In this document: positions 5,633-13,091 of the stretch, piece after piece | Layout: each line of letters begins with the position of its first letter | Numbering within the stretch: position 1 is the first letter of the stretch | Assembly: GCA_026419655.1 (NCBI GenBank) | Contig: JANZZA010000610.1 | Coordinates: 1 to 13,091, forward strand | Length of the DNA: 13,091 nt | Direction of reading: 5' to 3' | DNA from: Armatimonadota bacterium | GTDB taxonomy: Bacteria > Armatimonadota > Zipacnadia > Zipacnadales > FEN-943 | Program-made: the position numbers and the translations under genes | Notes under the pieces: generated by a model | Seen by the model: the letters and a program-made list of their open reading frames with translations, nothing else | What the model was told of the DNA's origin: nothing | Databases searched by the model: none

Positions 5633-7161
5633 AGAGGTTCCTCGCGGTCATACTAGGGGCTACTGTCCTGGCAGCGGCGGCTGGTGGCTGGTGGACTTCT
5701 GCCTTCCGCCGTGGCGACAGGATTGCTGGTGGGGTGAGCATAGAAGGTGTGCCAGTGGGCGGGCTTACTGCCACTGAGGCACATTCTCGGATGGCCGCCG
5801 AATGGCCTGGTGCCAGGCCGCGGATTCTTCGCCTGGTCTATGGGCCGGACTCGTGGTCCAAGCCAGCGGAGGAGCTGGGTATCCATGTGCGGCTGGATAA
5901 AGCGATAGCCGAGGCCCTTGCCGTTGGCCGACGCGGGGACTTCGTCGACGGAGCTATAGACCTTCTGTCCGCACGCCTGCGTGGACTCAACATCGAAGTG
6001 CCCACCGAGACCGACGAGGAAAAGCTACTTGCAGCCTTAGAAGAACTCGCGCGAGAAGTCAACCGCCCACCCGCCGACGCCCGCGTCCGCGTGATCAATG
6101 GAGAAGTGGAGATAGTGCCGGAAAAGGTTGGGCGCAAGCTCGACGTGGACGCCAGCGCCAAAGCCGTCGCGACTGTAGCGGCCGACCTGACACGGTCCCA
6201 GGTTGAGCTAGTCGTGCGCACGGCCGAGCCATCAATCAAGGCTGCTGACCTGCGAGGCTTCGACGCCGTGCTCGCCGAGTTCAGCACCCCCTTCGACGCG
6301 GCGAAAGAGAAACGCACGCACAACTTACGGCTCGGCATCGCCAAGATAAATGAGACCGTAGTGCTTCCTGGCCAGAGCTTCTCGCTCAATCAGGCGCTGG
6401 GGCCGCGGCTTGCCTCTCGGGGCTGGCAGGAAGCACCCACCTTTGTAAACGGAGAGATCGTAGACACTCCTGGGGGCGGCGTCTGCCAGATAGCCACTAC
6501 TGTGTACAATGCTGCGCTGCTCGCCGGGCTGAAAATCACTGAGCGCCACGCCCATTCTCGCCCGGTAACCTACGTTCCCAGCGGCCGGGATGCGACCGTG
6601 GCCTGGGGCGGCGCCGACCTCAGATTCGTCAATAACCTCTCCCACCCAATTCTTCTCGTCGGGTGGACGACTGCGAGTCGGCTCTACGTCCGCATCATCG
6701 GCGCCAAAGAAGACAAGGTCGAAGTTGAACTCCTCCGGTCTAATGTGGAGTCCATACCCGCGGGCTATAAGGAGATCCCGGACCCATCTCTACCTCCCGG
6801 CAAGAAAGTCGTCGAGAGGAAGGGATATTCTGGCGCCCGGGCCGTCCTGATCAGGGTTATAAAACGGGACGGCCAAGAGATGAAGCGTGAGGTGCTGCAC
6901 ACGGACTACTACGCGCCTCAGGCAAAGGTGGTGCGCGTAGGGCCAGCACCTTCCCAAAAAGGGTTACCTACCCAACCCTCGGTGAAGGCCCCACTTGACG
7001 AAGAGCCGGGGGTGGCCCCACCAGCGCCTGACCAGGCGCGCCCAACAAGGCCATCCCGACTATCACCCCGTGGAGGCAGAGCGAACCCGGCCCAGGGGTC
7101 TGGCCTAATCCCCAACCCAACTCCTCGCCAGGGAACCGCCAAGCCTGCCGCCCCCCGGTGA
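5593..7161 (+). CDS. VanW/G5-domain protein, membrane-anchored, cell-envelope associated
   Basis: 522 residues in the YoaR/VanW-like group. Order of parts: a basic N-terminus (MARKKKR), one membrane segment (residues 15-35), a PG_binding_4-like region (about 60-215), the VanW domain (about 228-370, with FSTPFDAAKEKRTHNLRLGI, PGQSFSLNQALG, DTPGGGVCQIATTVYNAALL and ERHAHSRPVTYVPSGRDATV), then a G5-like domain (about 385-450, with VVERKGYSGARAVLIRVI) and a proline-rich tail to the end. Family members sit at the envelope; their exact activity is poorly defined, although the name comes from vancomycin-resistance clusters. This does not imply resistance here. The ATG at 5593 lies inside cysE (40-base overlap) and has no good ribosome binding site. 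A GTG at 5629 would overlap the cysE stop as GTGA, and either start implies coupling to cysE. Gene role inferred from family only. Confidence 0.88.
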   Translation: MARKKKRTTGSTVKRFLAVILGATVLAAAAGGWWTSAFRRGDRIAGGVSIEGVPVGGLTATEAHSRMAAEWPGARPRILRLVYGPDSWSKPAEELGIHVRLDKAIAEALAVGRRGDFVDGAIDLLSARLRGLNIEVPTETDEEKLLAALEELAREVNRPPADARVRVINGEVEIVPEKVGRKLDVDASAKAVATVAADLTRSQVELVVRTAEPSIKAADLRGFDAVLAEFSTPFDAAKEKRTHNLRLGIAKINETVVLPGQSFSLNQALGPRLASRGWQEAPTFVNGEIVDTPGGGVCQIATTVYNAALLAGLKITERHAHSRPVTYVPSGRDATVAWGGADLRFVNNLSHPILLVGWTTASRLYVRIIGAKEDKVEVELLRSNVESIPAGYKEIPDPSLPPGKKVVERKGYSGARAVLIRVIKRDGQEMKREVLHTDYYAPQAKVVRVGPAPSQKGLPTQPSVKAPLDEEPGVAPPAPDQARPTRPSRLSPRGGRANPAQGSGLIPNPTPRQGTAKPAAPR

Positions 7162-7227
7162 AAACCACAAGGTAGGAAGTACCGGCACGGCGCGGAAGTA
7201 AGAAAGAACAGCAGGCCCTTGGGGGCG

Positions 7228-8469
7228 ATGCAACCGATGTCTTTTCTGGTCTCGCCGATAGTCTTCCTGGTGCTTCCGCATGCCTGGACCGGGCAGGTGC
7301 CGGCCGCGCGCGCCGCATCGCCGACGGTGTTCGTTCTTGACAGCCGCCTGCTAATGGAGGCTTCGCGCCGGCTGGCGGCACACGACCCGGAGCTGATGCG
7401 GGCACTGAATCGCCTGGTGGCGGAAGCTGACGCGGCGATGGCCGCCGGTCCCTTTACCGTGATGAAGAAGGACTTCGTCCCCCCAAGCGGCGATAAGCAC
7501 GACTACATGAGCCTGTCCATCTACTGGTGGCCCAACCCGGACACACCCGACGGCCTGCCCTACGTCAACCGCGACGGACAATACAATCCTGAGGCCGACC
7601 TTTACGATGGCCCACAACTTTCGGGCATGGCCTGGAACGTTTCCACCCTGGCCCTGGCCTGGTATTTCACCGGCCAGCAGCGCTATGCGGAGCGCGCAGC
7701 CCTTCTGCTGCGGACCTTCTTCCTCGACCCTGACACGTGCATGAATCCAAACCTCGACTTCGCGCAGGGAATACCGGGGCGGAGCCCCGGGAATTTCTGG
7801 GGCATTATCGAGTCCGTGCCCCTGGCTGTGCATGTGGTGGACGCGATTGGACTACTCAGGCCCTCTGGCGCCCTGAGCCTGCAAGACCTGCGCGGCCTGG
7901 AGCGGTGGTTTTCCCGATACCTTGGCTGGCTGCGCGAAAGCCCGGCCGGAAAGCAAGAAGAGGCTGCGCATAATAACCACGGCTCGTGGTATGACGTGCA
8001 GGTGGCTGCCTTCGCCCTCTTTCTCGGCCGTCCCGAAGTCGCCCGTAAGCAGCTCCAGGAGCGGACCACAAAACGCATCGCTCTCCAGATCCAGCCCGAC
8101 GGCAAACAGCCCTTTGAGCTTCTGCGGACGAAGTCCTTTGATTACTGCATCTACAACTTGCAAGCTCTTTTCGCCGCTGCCTCGCTTGGCCAGAAGATTG
8201 GCGTAGACCTGTGGAACTTTGCCACGCCAGACGGCCGGAGCATAAGGAAAGCCGTGGACTTCCTCATCCCATACGCTCAGGGCAAGGAGCCGTGGCCCTG
8301 GCAGACCATCACCGGGTTCCACCCAGATAGCTTAGCGCCACTTTTGCGGCGCGCGGCCATTGCCTATAACGAACCTGCCTATGAAGAGGCCCTCGCACAA
8401 CTACCAGGGTCGGCTGAAGCACAGGCCACCGAAAGGTACAACTTGCTCTGGCCTCCCAAGAAACGCTGA
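7228..8469 (+). CDS. Secreted alginate-lyase-family protein (uronate polysaccharide lyase, PL5/PL38-like)
   Basis: 413 residues from the ATG at 7228; TTG at 7219 and ATG at 7237 are also possible, and no start has an ideal ribosome binding site. A signal peptide precedes ARA-ASPTVF. The body matches the alginate lyase Pfam family (an alpha/alpha toroid): ALNRLVAEADAAMAAGPFTV, then KHDYMSLSIYWWPNPDTPDG with GLPYVNRDGQYNPE, a family hallmark, and later NNHGSWYDVQ, which carries the Asn-His and Tyr expected at the lyase active site. These enzymes cleave uronic-acid polysaccharides by beta-elimination. The exact substrate (alginate, glucuronan or another) cannot be told by eye. It follows the vanW-type gene by 66 bases on the same strand and faces the glycosidase-like gene convergently across 42 bases, where no clear terminator is seen. 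Confidence 0.87.
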   Translation: MQPMSFLVSPIVFLVLPHAWTGQVPAARAASPTVFVLDSRLLMEASRRLAAHDPELMRALNRLVAEADAAMAAGPFTVMKKDFVPPSGDKHDYMSLSIYWWPNPDTPDGLPYVNRDGQYNPEADLYDGPQLSGMAWNVSTLALAWYFTGQQRYAERAALLLRTFFLDPDTCMNPNLDFAQGIPGRSPGNFWGIIESVPLAVHVVDAIGLLRPSGALSLQDLRGLERWFSRYLGWLRESPAGKQEEAAHNNHGSWYDVQVAAFALFLGRPEVARKQLQERTTKRIALQIQPDGKQPFELLRTKSFDYCIYNLQALFAAASLGQKIGVDLWNFATPDGRSIRKAVDFLIPYAQGKEPWPWQTITGFHPDSLAPLLRRAAIAYNEPAYEEALAQLPGSAEAQATERYNLLWPPKKR

Positions 8470-8511
8470 CAGTAGAGCTTAGGCGCGGCTGCGCAGGGCC
8501 GGGGCCATCAG

Positions 8512-11157
8512 TCACTGTGGCTTCACTACTGCGGCTTCCCGAAAGTCAGCAAGTTGAAGGTCCACACGCCAGTGGCCCTTGTTACCGCTAACGCGGAAGC
8601 TTCCGGCCTTGCGGAGGCCTTTTTCGGAAAAGACCATGACCTCGGGGCGCTTATCCCAGGGCAGCCAGTAGTTACCGCTGCGGCAAGTCACCAGGCGCTC
8701 GCGTCCGACTATATAGCCCTCTCCTAGCTGGACGGGAGTGATGGGAAACATCTCGCCCACTATTTCGCAACTTCCCGCTCCCTGAGGTACCCAGGTGCCG
8801 TAGAAGTAGTAGGTCATGCCGTAGCGCAGATGCGCAACTAAAGTGCGCATAAAGTAGCGGCCAGCTTCGGGGTCGTCACGCCACTGCCACGCGTGGCCAA
8901 GACCGATGGGGCTGCCAAGCTGGCCGGTGGCGAGAACTGGCTGGTGGGGCAGACCGTCGCCCTCGACGTTGTAGCCCTGGGTCTCCATGAACCGAAATAT
9001 TGGAAGGTCCTGGAGGACCCATGAAGCTGGCGGGCCATTGGTCACAACAATTTTGCCGCGCCGAAGTACATCCAGTACAACCCTGCGCCGGGCCGCCGCG
9101 CTGGAAATTGCCACATAAGCGTACTTGCAGACGACGTCCCCCGTGGCAGGGTCGAGGTCGGACGTATGCCCGTCCCATCGGCCGTAATCGTAGGCGTGGG
9201 TGCCGCTGCTCATGGTGAACTGGTCAAGGTACACACCATCGAAGCCTACTTTGTCGAGGACAAAGGCAATCTGCTCTAGCATCTGCTGCTCGCGGTAGTT
9301 TCCGTCGCGCGGGTAGCACATTAGGTCCACGTAACCGTACGGGGGTAGCACGTAGAAAGTGTCCAGAAGCGGCCGTGCCTGGTCGTCCCGAAGCATGGAA
9401 TCTGCCCAGGGAGAAGCTTCGATTATCGCCTGAGCCTCGGGCGGCGGTGCAATGCCGTATTTGCCATGCGGCACGCCTGATTCGTAATGCCCGTAGCCCC
9501 AGTCCGAGGGTAGCGTTCCCCGAAACCAGTCCTTAGGCACCGAGACCAGATTAGTTTCAAGCATCGCAACGCACTTGGCGCCAGGCGCGACTGCCTTCAC
9601 CATGGTGATGGCCTCTCGCATCCTCGCTTCGTAGTCCGGCCGGGATATAAGCGCCCCGTTGTAATACTCGAACCACGGCTGCAGTGCGAAGATGCGCACA
9701 GGCTTTTGCCTGAGGATGCTGCGCACAGCGTCCGGGGCGCGTCGCACATCGTCAGCGGCAAAGAACTCCATAGGGCCGTCTACGGTAAAGTTCACGCCGA
9801 TGTCGCGGCGTACCTGGTTGAGAAAGGACCAGTAACTTACAGGCGACAGGGCGACAGCCTCTCCCTGTCGGCGGACAGGAGCCAGACCCGCAGCCGGGTA
9901 CAGGGCAAACCGGAAACGATAGCTGTCACCGGCGGCCAGCGCGAAAGTTTCATCCCAGAGCCGCAACCAGTTCCTATGTCCAAGCCCACAAAAGTGAGCC
10001 CGGAAGAAATCGTCCAGCACCAAAAGACCAACAGCACTGCGGCCTGCGGCTGCATGGGCCGTACAGTTTTCCACCCCCTCAGGTGCCGCCAGCGTCGGGA
10101 CCTCGTTGCCGGCCAGGTGAAGGCCTGAAAAGCTCCTCGGGCCGACGAAAAAATGTTCCACGGTGACGCCCAGCTCGCGGCCCGCCCGATTCGTCAACTC
10201 ATCTTCCACCAGGAGCCGGTGTCCATCGGGCCGCAGTGTACGGACCAGGCTCAGGCGGTCCGAACGAGCAACGAGGCGGATAGCTTGACCGGTGCCTTCA
10301 GTCGCGAGCTGCCAGCCAAGGGGCGTGTCCCCACAAGCCAGCTTCAACTGCTGTTTCAAGACGGCGTGGGAAGTCTCCATGAAAAACTTGTCGGCAGCCA
10401 CCTGTAGCTGAATCCCGCCGCCCGGGGAAACCGACGCCTGCCAGCCTCTGCCACCAATTCGCGGCCCTGGCCACCACCGGCGGCTCTCTGGACGGTTGGT
10501 GGGTAATGCCCCGATGTGCTTTTCTGAAACCACGCCCAGCTCAGCGTCGGCCACCTCAAGCACAACGCTTTCGGGCAGGCCGGCTCCGCCCCAGTACTGA
10601 CGCAGAGCAGTGTTGACAAACTCCAGGTGGTTGGGGCCCTCGCTGCGCACAAGGTCCGTAACGTCCAGGGCGTACCAGTACAGCTCTTCCTCAGTGCTAA
10701 GAATGGAAGGGTCACGCGTCTGGTAGTCAGGGGCGAACCACACGTTCAGGCAAGGATACCCGTTGCGTTCGCGCCAGAGGCTGAACCAGTGCCGGCCGTG
10801 CCAGTTTCCATACCACATCGGCATCCGATTGACCAAACGGGGGCGACCATCAGCCGTACGCGGGCCGGCAGCCTGGCCATTTACAACCACAGCCAAATAC
10901 TCATTCCAACCACCGCACCCAGGCGTGGTCAGGCACGCTTGGAAACGCAAGATGGCTCTGTAACCACGCGTCACACGCACCGCTGGCAGGTCAAAACCCA
11001 CCACCTGCGGCCGTTCTCCGATGGGGATACGTATCGGCCCTTGCGGACGCCAGACCGGAGTGAGTGGTATGCCCGGTGCCTGTGGCCCTGAGACTTCGGC
11101 AGCCATAGTGACAGTGCACACAAGAAACGCTAAGAGCAAGAGCCTCACCCCCGACAT
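8512..11157 (-). CDS. Large secreted glycosidase-like protein, family not recognised
   Basis: 881 residues, starting at ATG 11157 (no clear ribosome binding site; GTG at 11148 is an alternative). A signal peptide is visible (MSGVRLLLLAFLVCTVTMAA). The N-terminal half (to about 430) is beta-rich with segments such as YWYALDVTDLV and NHLEFVNTALRQYWGG, consistent with carbohydrate-binding or beta-sandwich modules. The C-terminal half looks like a (beta/alpha)8 barrel: GVNFTVDGPMEFFAADDV, PVRIFALQPWFEYYNG, AKCVAMLETNLVSV, VGFDGVYLDQFTM (Asp645), GKIVVTNGPP and FRFMETQGYNVEGDG (Glu725), then a short beta domain. Asp645 and Glu725 are the best candidates for catalytic acids, because a strand ending GVYLDQ is common in clan GH-A/GH-D-like glycosidases. 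I cannot assign a GH family. It lies downstream of mutS on the same strand but is separated by 368 bases. Confidence 0.78.
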   Translation of the reverse strand: MSGVRLLLLAFLVCTVTMAAEVSGPQAPGIPLTPVWRPQGPIRIPIGERPQVVGFDLPAVRVTRGYRAILRFQACLTTPGCGGWNEYLAVVVNGQAAGPRTADGRPRLVNRMPMWYGNWHGRHWFSLWRERNGYPCLNVWFAPDYQTRDPSILSTEEELYWYALDVTDLVRSEGPNHLEFVNTALRQYWGGAGLPESVVLEVADAELGVVSEKHIGALPTNRPESRRWWPGPRIGGRGWQASVSPGGGIQLQVAADKFFMETSHAVLKQQLKLACGDTPLGWQLATEGTGQAIRLVARSDRLSLVRTLRPDGHRLLVEDELTNRAGRELGVTVEHFFVGPRSFSGLHLAGNEVPTLAAPEGVENCTAHAAAGRSAVGLLVLDDFFRAHFCGLGHRNWLRLWDETFALAAGDSYRFRFALYPAAGLAPVRRQGEAVALSPVSYWSFLNQVRRDIGVNFTVDGPMEFFAADDVRRAPDAVRSILRQKPVRIFALQPWFEYYNGALISRPDYEARMREAITMVKAVAPGAKCVAMLETNLVSVPKDWFRGTLPSDWGYGHYESGVPHGKYGIAPPPEAQAIIEASPWADSMLRDDQARPLLDTFYVLPPYGYVDLMCYPRDGNYREQQMLEQIAFVLDKVGFDGVYLDQFTMSSGTHAYDYGRWDGHTSDLDPATGDVVCKYAYVAISSAAARRRVVLDVLRRGKIVVTNGPPASWVLQDLPIFRFMETQGYNVEGDGLPHQPVLATGQLGSPIGLGHAWQWRDDPEAGRYFMRTLVAHLRYGMTYYFYGTWVPQGAGSCEIVGEMFPITPVQLGEGYIVGRERLVTCRSGNYWLPWDKRPEVMVFSEKGLRKAGSFRVSGNKGHWRVDLQLADFREAAVVKPQ

Positions 11158-11162
11158 AGCAA
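11092..11162 (-). repeat. Copy A of a 71-base duplication (real start of the glycosidase-like gene)
   Basis: This segment carries the start codon and signal-peptide codons of the glycosidase-like gene. It matches 11238-11308 at 57 of 71 positions without gaps by manual alignment. Confidence 0.75.
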
Positions 11163-11207
11163 TTCTAGGCTGTTTTCAAAGCCAATCCCCTCTCCGTCAC
11201 TGGCTCT

Positions 11208-11303
11208 TCAACCCGCACCAAAACGGTGAGGCTCTCCGACTTGGGCAGCCATAGCGAAAACCCGCATAAGAGACGCCAAGAGCAAGAGTCCCGCCCCCGC
11301 CAT
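11208..11303 (-). pseudogene. 31-codon remnant beginning with a duplicated signal peptide
   Basis: The reading frame starts with ATG at 11303 and stops with TGA at 11208. It begins MAGAGLLLLASL, continues to a second MAAQV segment, and then diverges. The functional neighbour begins MSGVRLLLLAFL and reaches MAAEV at the same spacing. After the shared part the remnant encodes only about nine residues. It could be the stub of a deleted paralogue, a partial tandem duplication, or a short expressed exported peptide. An open stretch in another frame (through TVLVRVEEPVTERGL, stop at 11165) hints at a frameshifted remainder, but this is weak. Confidence 0.5.
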
Positions 11304-11308
11304 AGCAA
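11238..11308 (-). repeat. Copy B of the 71-base duplication
   Basis: Aligned with 11092-11162, 57 of 71 bases agree without gaps, and the two ATG codons are 146 bases apart. The differences are spread over all three codon positions, so there is no sign that the copy is kept by selection on its protein. Confidence 0.75.
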
Positions 11309-11525
11309 CCTTCGGATGCCGTTCATGCCAGACTTCTGTGCCCCGCTGGACACCAACGCGCACCAAAGAAGGATATGAAAGTGGTGGGCCGCTGCAGGAA
11401 TGATGCCTTCTGCGATTGACGCTTGGCATCGAAGACAATCGCGCGGAGTCTACGGGGAGGCCGTCCTCTGCAACTACGTGGTTGCCGGACCCCTTCCAAC
11501 CTCTTTTGCGCTGTCACTCGAAAGC

Positions 11526-13091
11526 TCATCGGCGGCTAAGTTTCTCCTGGAGCTCACGAAGTTTCATCAACGCCTCTATGGGGGACATGGCATCGAGGTC
11601 GAGACGGCGGATTTCCTCGACAACCGGGTCCGGGGCGGCTTCAAAAAGCTGAAGCTGGACAGGTGCGCCAATGCCCTGGGCAGCCGCCGCGGTGGGTGCA
11701 ATTTGCCGGCCCAGGTCTTCTTGTTCCAGTTGACGCAGCACCTCGCGCGCCCTTTCCAGGACCTCCTCCGGCAAACCCGCCAGCCGCGCCACCTGTAGCC
11801 CGTAGCTGCGGTCCGTACCGCCCGGCATTATCTTGCGCAGGAATATAACGCGGTCGCCCTCTTCCTTCACCGCAATGCGGTAATTCCGCACCCCCTCCAG
11901 GACTTCCGCCAGCTCGTTGAGGTGATGGTAGTGGGTAGCGAAAAGGGTGCGGGCCCCGATGTGGCGCGTGATGTACTCAGCCACGGCCCAGGCCAGCGAG
12001 AGGCCGTCGAAAGTAGAGGTGCCGCGCCCTATCTCGTCGAGGATTACCAGGCTTCGGTCGGTAGCGTTGTGAAGAATATTGGCCGTCTCCGTCATCTCTA
12101 TCATGAAAGTCGAGCGACCACTGGCAAGGTCGTCGGAAGCCCCAACGCGGGTGAAAATACGGTCTACAAGGCCTATCCGGGCTGACCGGGCCGGCACGAA
12201 ACTGCCCATCTGCGCCATGAGGACTATCAGGGCAACCTGGCGAAGATAAGTAGACTTGCCGGACATATTGGGGCCGGTGAGGATGATGAGCCTGTGGCCG
12301 TCGCAATCCAGGTAAGTGTCGTTGGGCACGAAAGGCTCATCGGTCTGGATGGCTTCAACAACGGGATGGCGGCCATCGCGGATTTCGATGACCGGGCTGT
12401 CATCCACTTCGGGGCGGCAGTAACCATGCTCGGCGGCCACGTCCGCTAAGGACAGGAGCACGTCAACCTCGGCAATGGCCCGCGCTGTAGCCATGAGCGG
12501 GTCGGCTTCCCGCGCCGCGGCCGCACGAAGCTCCGCAAATAGCTCCTGCTCAAGCTCGCGTGCCCGTTCCTCGGCGCCAAGTATCTTGTCCTCCATTTCC
12601 TTCAGTTCGGGCGTAACAAAACGCTCGGCGTTGGCGAGGGTCTGCTTGCGCTGATAATCGGGCGGCACAAGATGCAGGTTGGGCTTGGTGACCTCTATGT
12701 AGTAACCAAAAACCTGGTTATAGCCGACCCGCAGGGACTTTATTCCGGTGCGGGCACGCTCGCGCTGCTCGAGGTCGGCAATCCACTCGCGGCCGTGAGC
12801 CGCTGCGGCCCGAAGCTCATCCAGCTCTGGGCTGTAGCCCTCGCGAATGTAGCCGCCGTCGGAGAGCTGGACGGGCGGCCGGTCAACAAGAGCCCGGTCG
12901 AGCAGCTCAGCCAGGTCAGGCCGGCCATCAAGACTCTGGGCGCGCTCCTGCAGAAGCGGCGCTTGTGTCCTGGCCAGGGCGGCCTTTACTTGCGGGACTT
13001 TTTTAAGCGAGTCGGCGAGAGCACGCAGGTCGCGCGGGCTGGCCGTGCCTGCTGAGACGCGTGCGGTGAGGCGCTCAAGGTCGTACACATG
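11526..13091 (-). CDS. mutS: DNA mismatch repair ATPase MutS, N-terminal part missing at the right window edge
   Basis: About 520 C-terminal residues of a protein usually near 860 long; the frame is open to the window edge. MutS binds mismatches and small loops in DNA and uses ATP to recruit MutL. Visible parts (numbered within the fragment) are core/lever segments with YDLERLTARVSAGTASPRDL, the clamp region with GYNQVFGYYIEVTKPN (121-136), Walker A TGPNMSGKSTYLRQ (271-284), DDLASGRSTFMIEMTETANI (signature region, 319-338), Walker B SLVILDEIGRGTSTFDG (346-362), and the HTH/dimerisation region (GGTDRSYGLQVARLAGLP). The end, LDAMSPIEALMKLRELQEKL, matches the C-terminal tail of MutS1 proteins. 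The GTG at 13088 is an internal Val codon, not a start. mutL, often next to mutS, is not downstream. Confidence 0.97.
   Translation of the reverse strand, partial: HVYDLERLTARVSAGTASPRDLRALADSLKKVPQVKAALARTQAPLLQERAQSLDGRPDLAELLDRALVDRPPVQLSDGGYIREGYSPELDELRAAAAHGREWIADLEQRERARTGIKSLRVGYNQVFGYYIEVTKPNLHLVPPDYQRKQTLANAERFVTPELKEMEDKILGAEERARELEQELFAELRAAAAREADPLMATARAIAEVDVLLSLADVAAEHGYCRPEVDDSPVIEIRDGRHPVVEAIQTDEPFVPNDTYLDCDGHRLIILTGPNMSGKSTYLRQVALIVLMAQMGSFVPARSARIGLVDRIFTRVGASDDLASGRSTFMIEMTETANILHNATDRSLVILDEIGRGTSTFDGLSLAWAVAEYITRHIGARTLFATHYHHLNELAEVLEGVRNYRIAVKEEGDRVIFLRKIMPGGTDRSYGLQVARLAGLPEEVLERAREVLRQLEQEDLGRQIAPTAAAAQGIGAPVQLQLFEAAPDPVVEEIRRLDLDAMSPIEALMKLRELQEKLSRR

Larger units (their letters stand above)
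11158..11525. other. Gap between mutS and the glycosidase-like gene, holding a gene-start remnant
   Basis: The gap contains the diverged copy of the downstream signal-peptide start. Upstream of it (11310-11525) nothing recognisable is seen. One open frame starts with ATGA overlapping the mutS stop, but it is Arg-rich and featureless. No terminator or clear promoter is evident for either neighbour. Confidence 0.55.

Noticed and set aside
8470..8511. Bidirectional terminator between the convergent genes
   Set aside because: Only weak GC pairing is visible and there is no T-run on either strand.
11323..11529. 68-codon frame whose ATGA overlaps the mutS stop
   Set aside because: There is no ribosome binding site beyond the overlap, its composition is Arg-rich without motifs, and it runs into the duplicated segment in a different frame.
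13086..13088. GTG as a start codon for the mutS-like frame
   Set aside because: The wording VYDLERL is internal to MutS, and the family needs about 340 more N-terminal residues, so the gene continues beyond the window.

Overview
The window is bacterial, GC-rich chromosomal DNA with strong Shine-Dalgarno sites and mostly short gaps. No gene is a phylum marker that can be read by eye. The mix of copper-amine-oxidase-N and PepSY-like secreted proteins, a VanW/G5 protein, an EpsC-type serine acetyltransferase and a large secreted glycosidase-like protein would fit Armatimonadota or a GC-rich Clostridia/Moorella-type lineage. That placement is inference. No phage, insertion sequence, CRISPR array, rRNA or tRNA was seen.

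Layout. (1) 1-886, minus: 5' part of a rhamnulokinase gene that runs off the left edge. (2) 887-1277: gap with two inverted repeats, one resembling an intergenic hairpin element found in several bacterial groups. (3) 1278-3890, minus: a compact three-gene set for exported proteins. In transcription order these are a DUF6345 caspase-like protein (TTG start), a PepSY-like exported protein, and a copper-amine-oxidase-N/PepSY-like protein. (4) 3891-4801: a long divergent regulatory region with an extended -10 on each strand and a folded leader before cysE. (5) 4802-8469, plus: cysE with a coiled-coil tail, a VanW/G5 membrane-anchored protein overlapping it by 40 bases, and a secreted alginate-lyase-family protein. 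(6) 8512-11157, minus: an 881-residue secreted protein with a glycosidase-like C-terminal half. (7) 11158-11525: a gap holding a second, diverged copy of that gene's signal-peptide start, which stops after 31 codons. (8) 11526-13091, minus: C-terminal part of mutS, running off the right edge.

How the genes may work together: the rhamnulokinase, the uronate-lyase-like protein and the glycosidase-like protein suggest an organism that uses uronic-acid- and rhamnose-containing polysaccharides. They lie in different transcription units, so this is a theme and not a proven locus. The most unusual part is the three-gene exported set at 1278-3890. There a DUF6345 caspase-like domain and a PepSY-like module, which I recall as parts of single proteins elsewhere, are encoded by separate adjacent genes.
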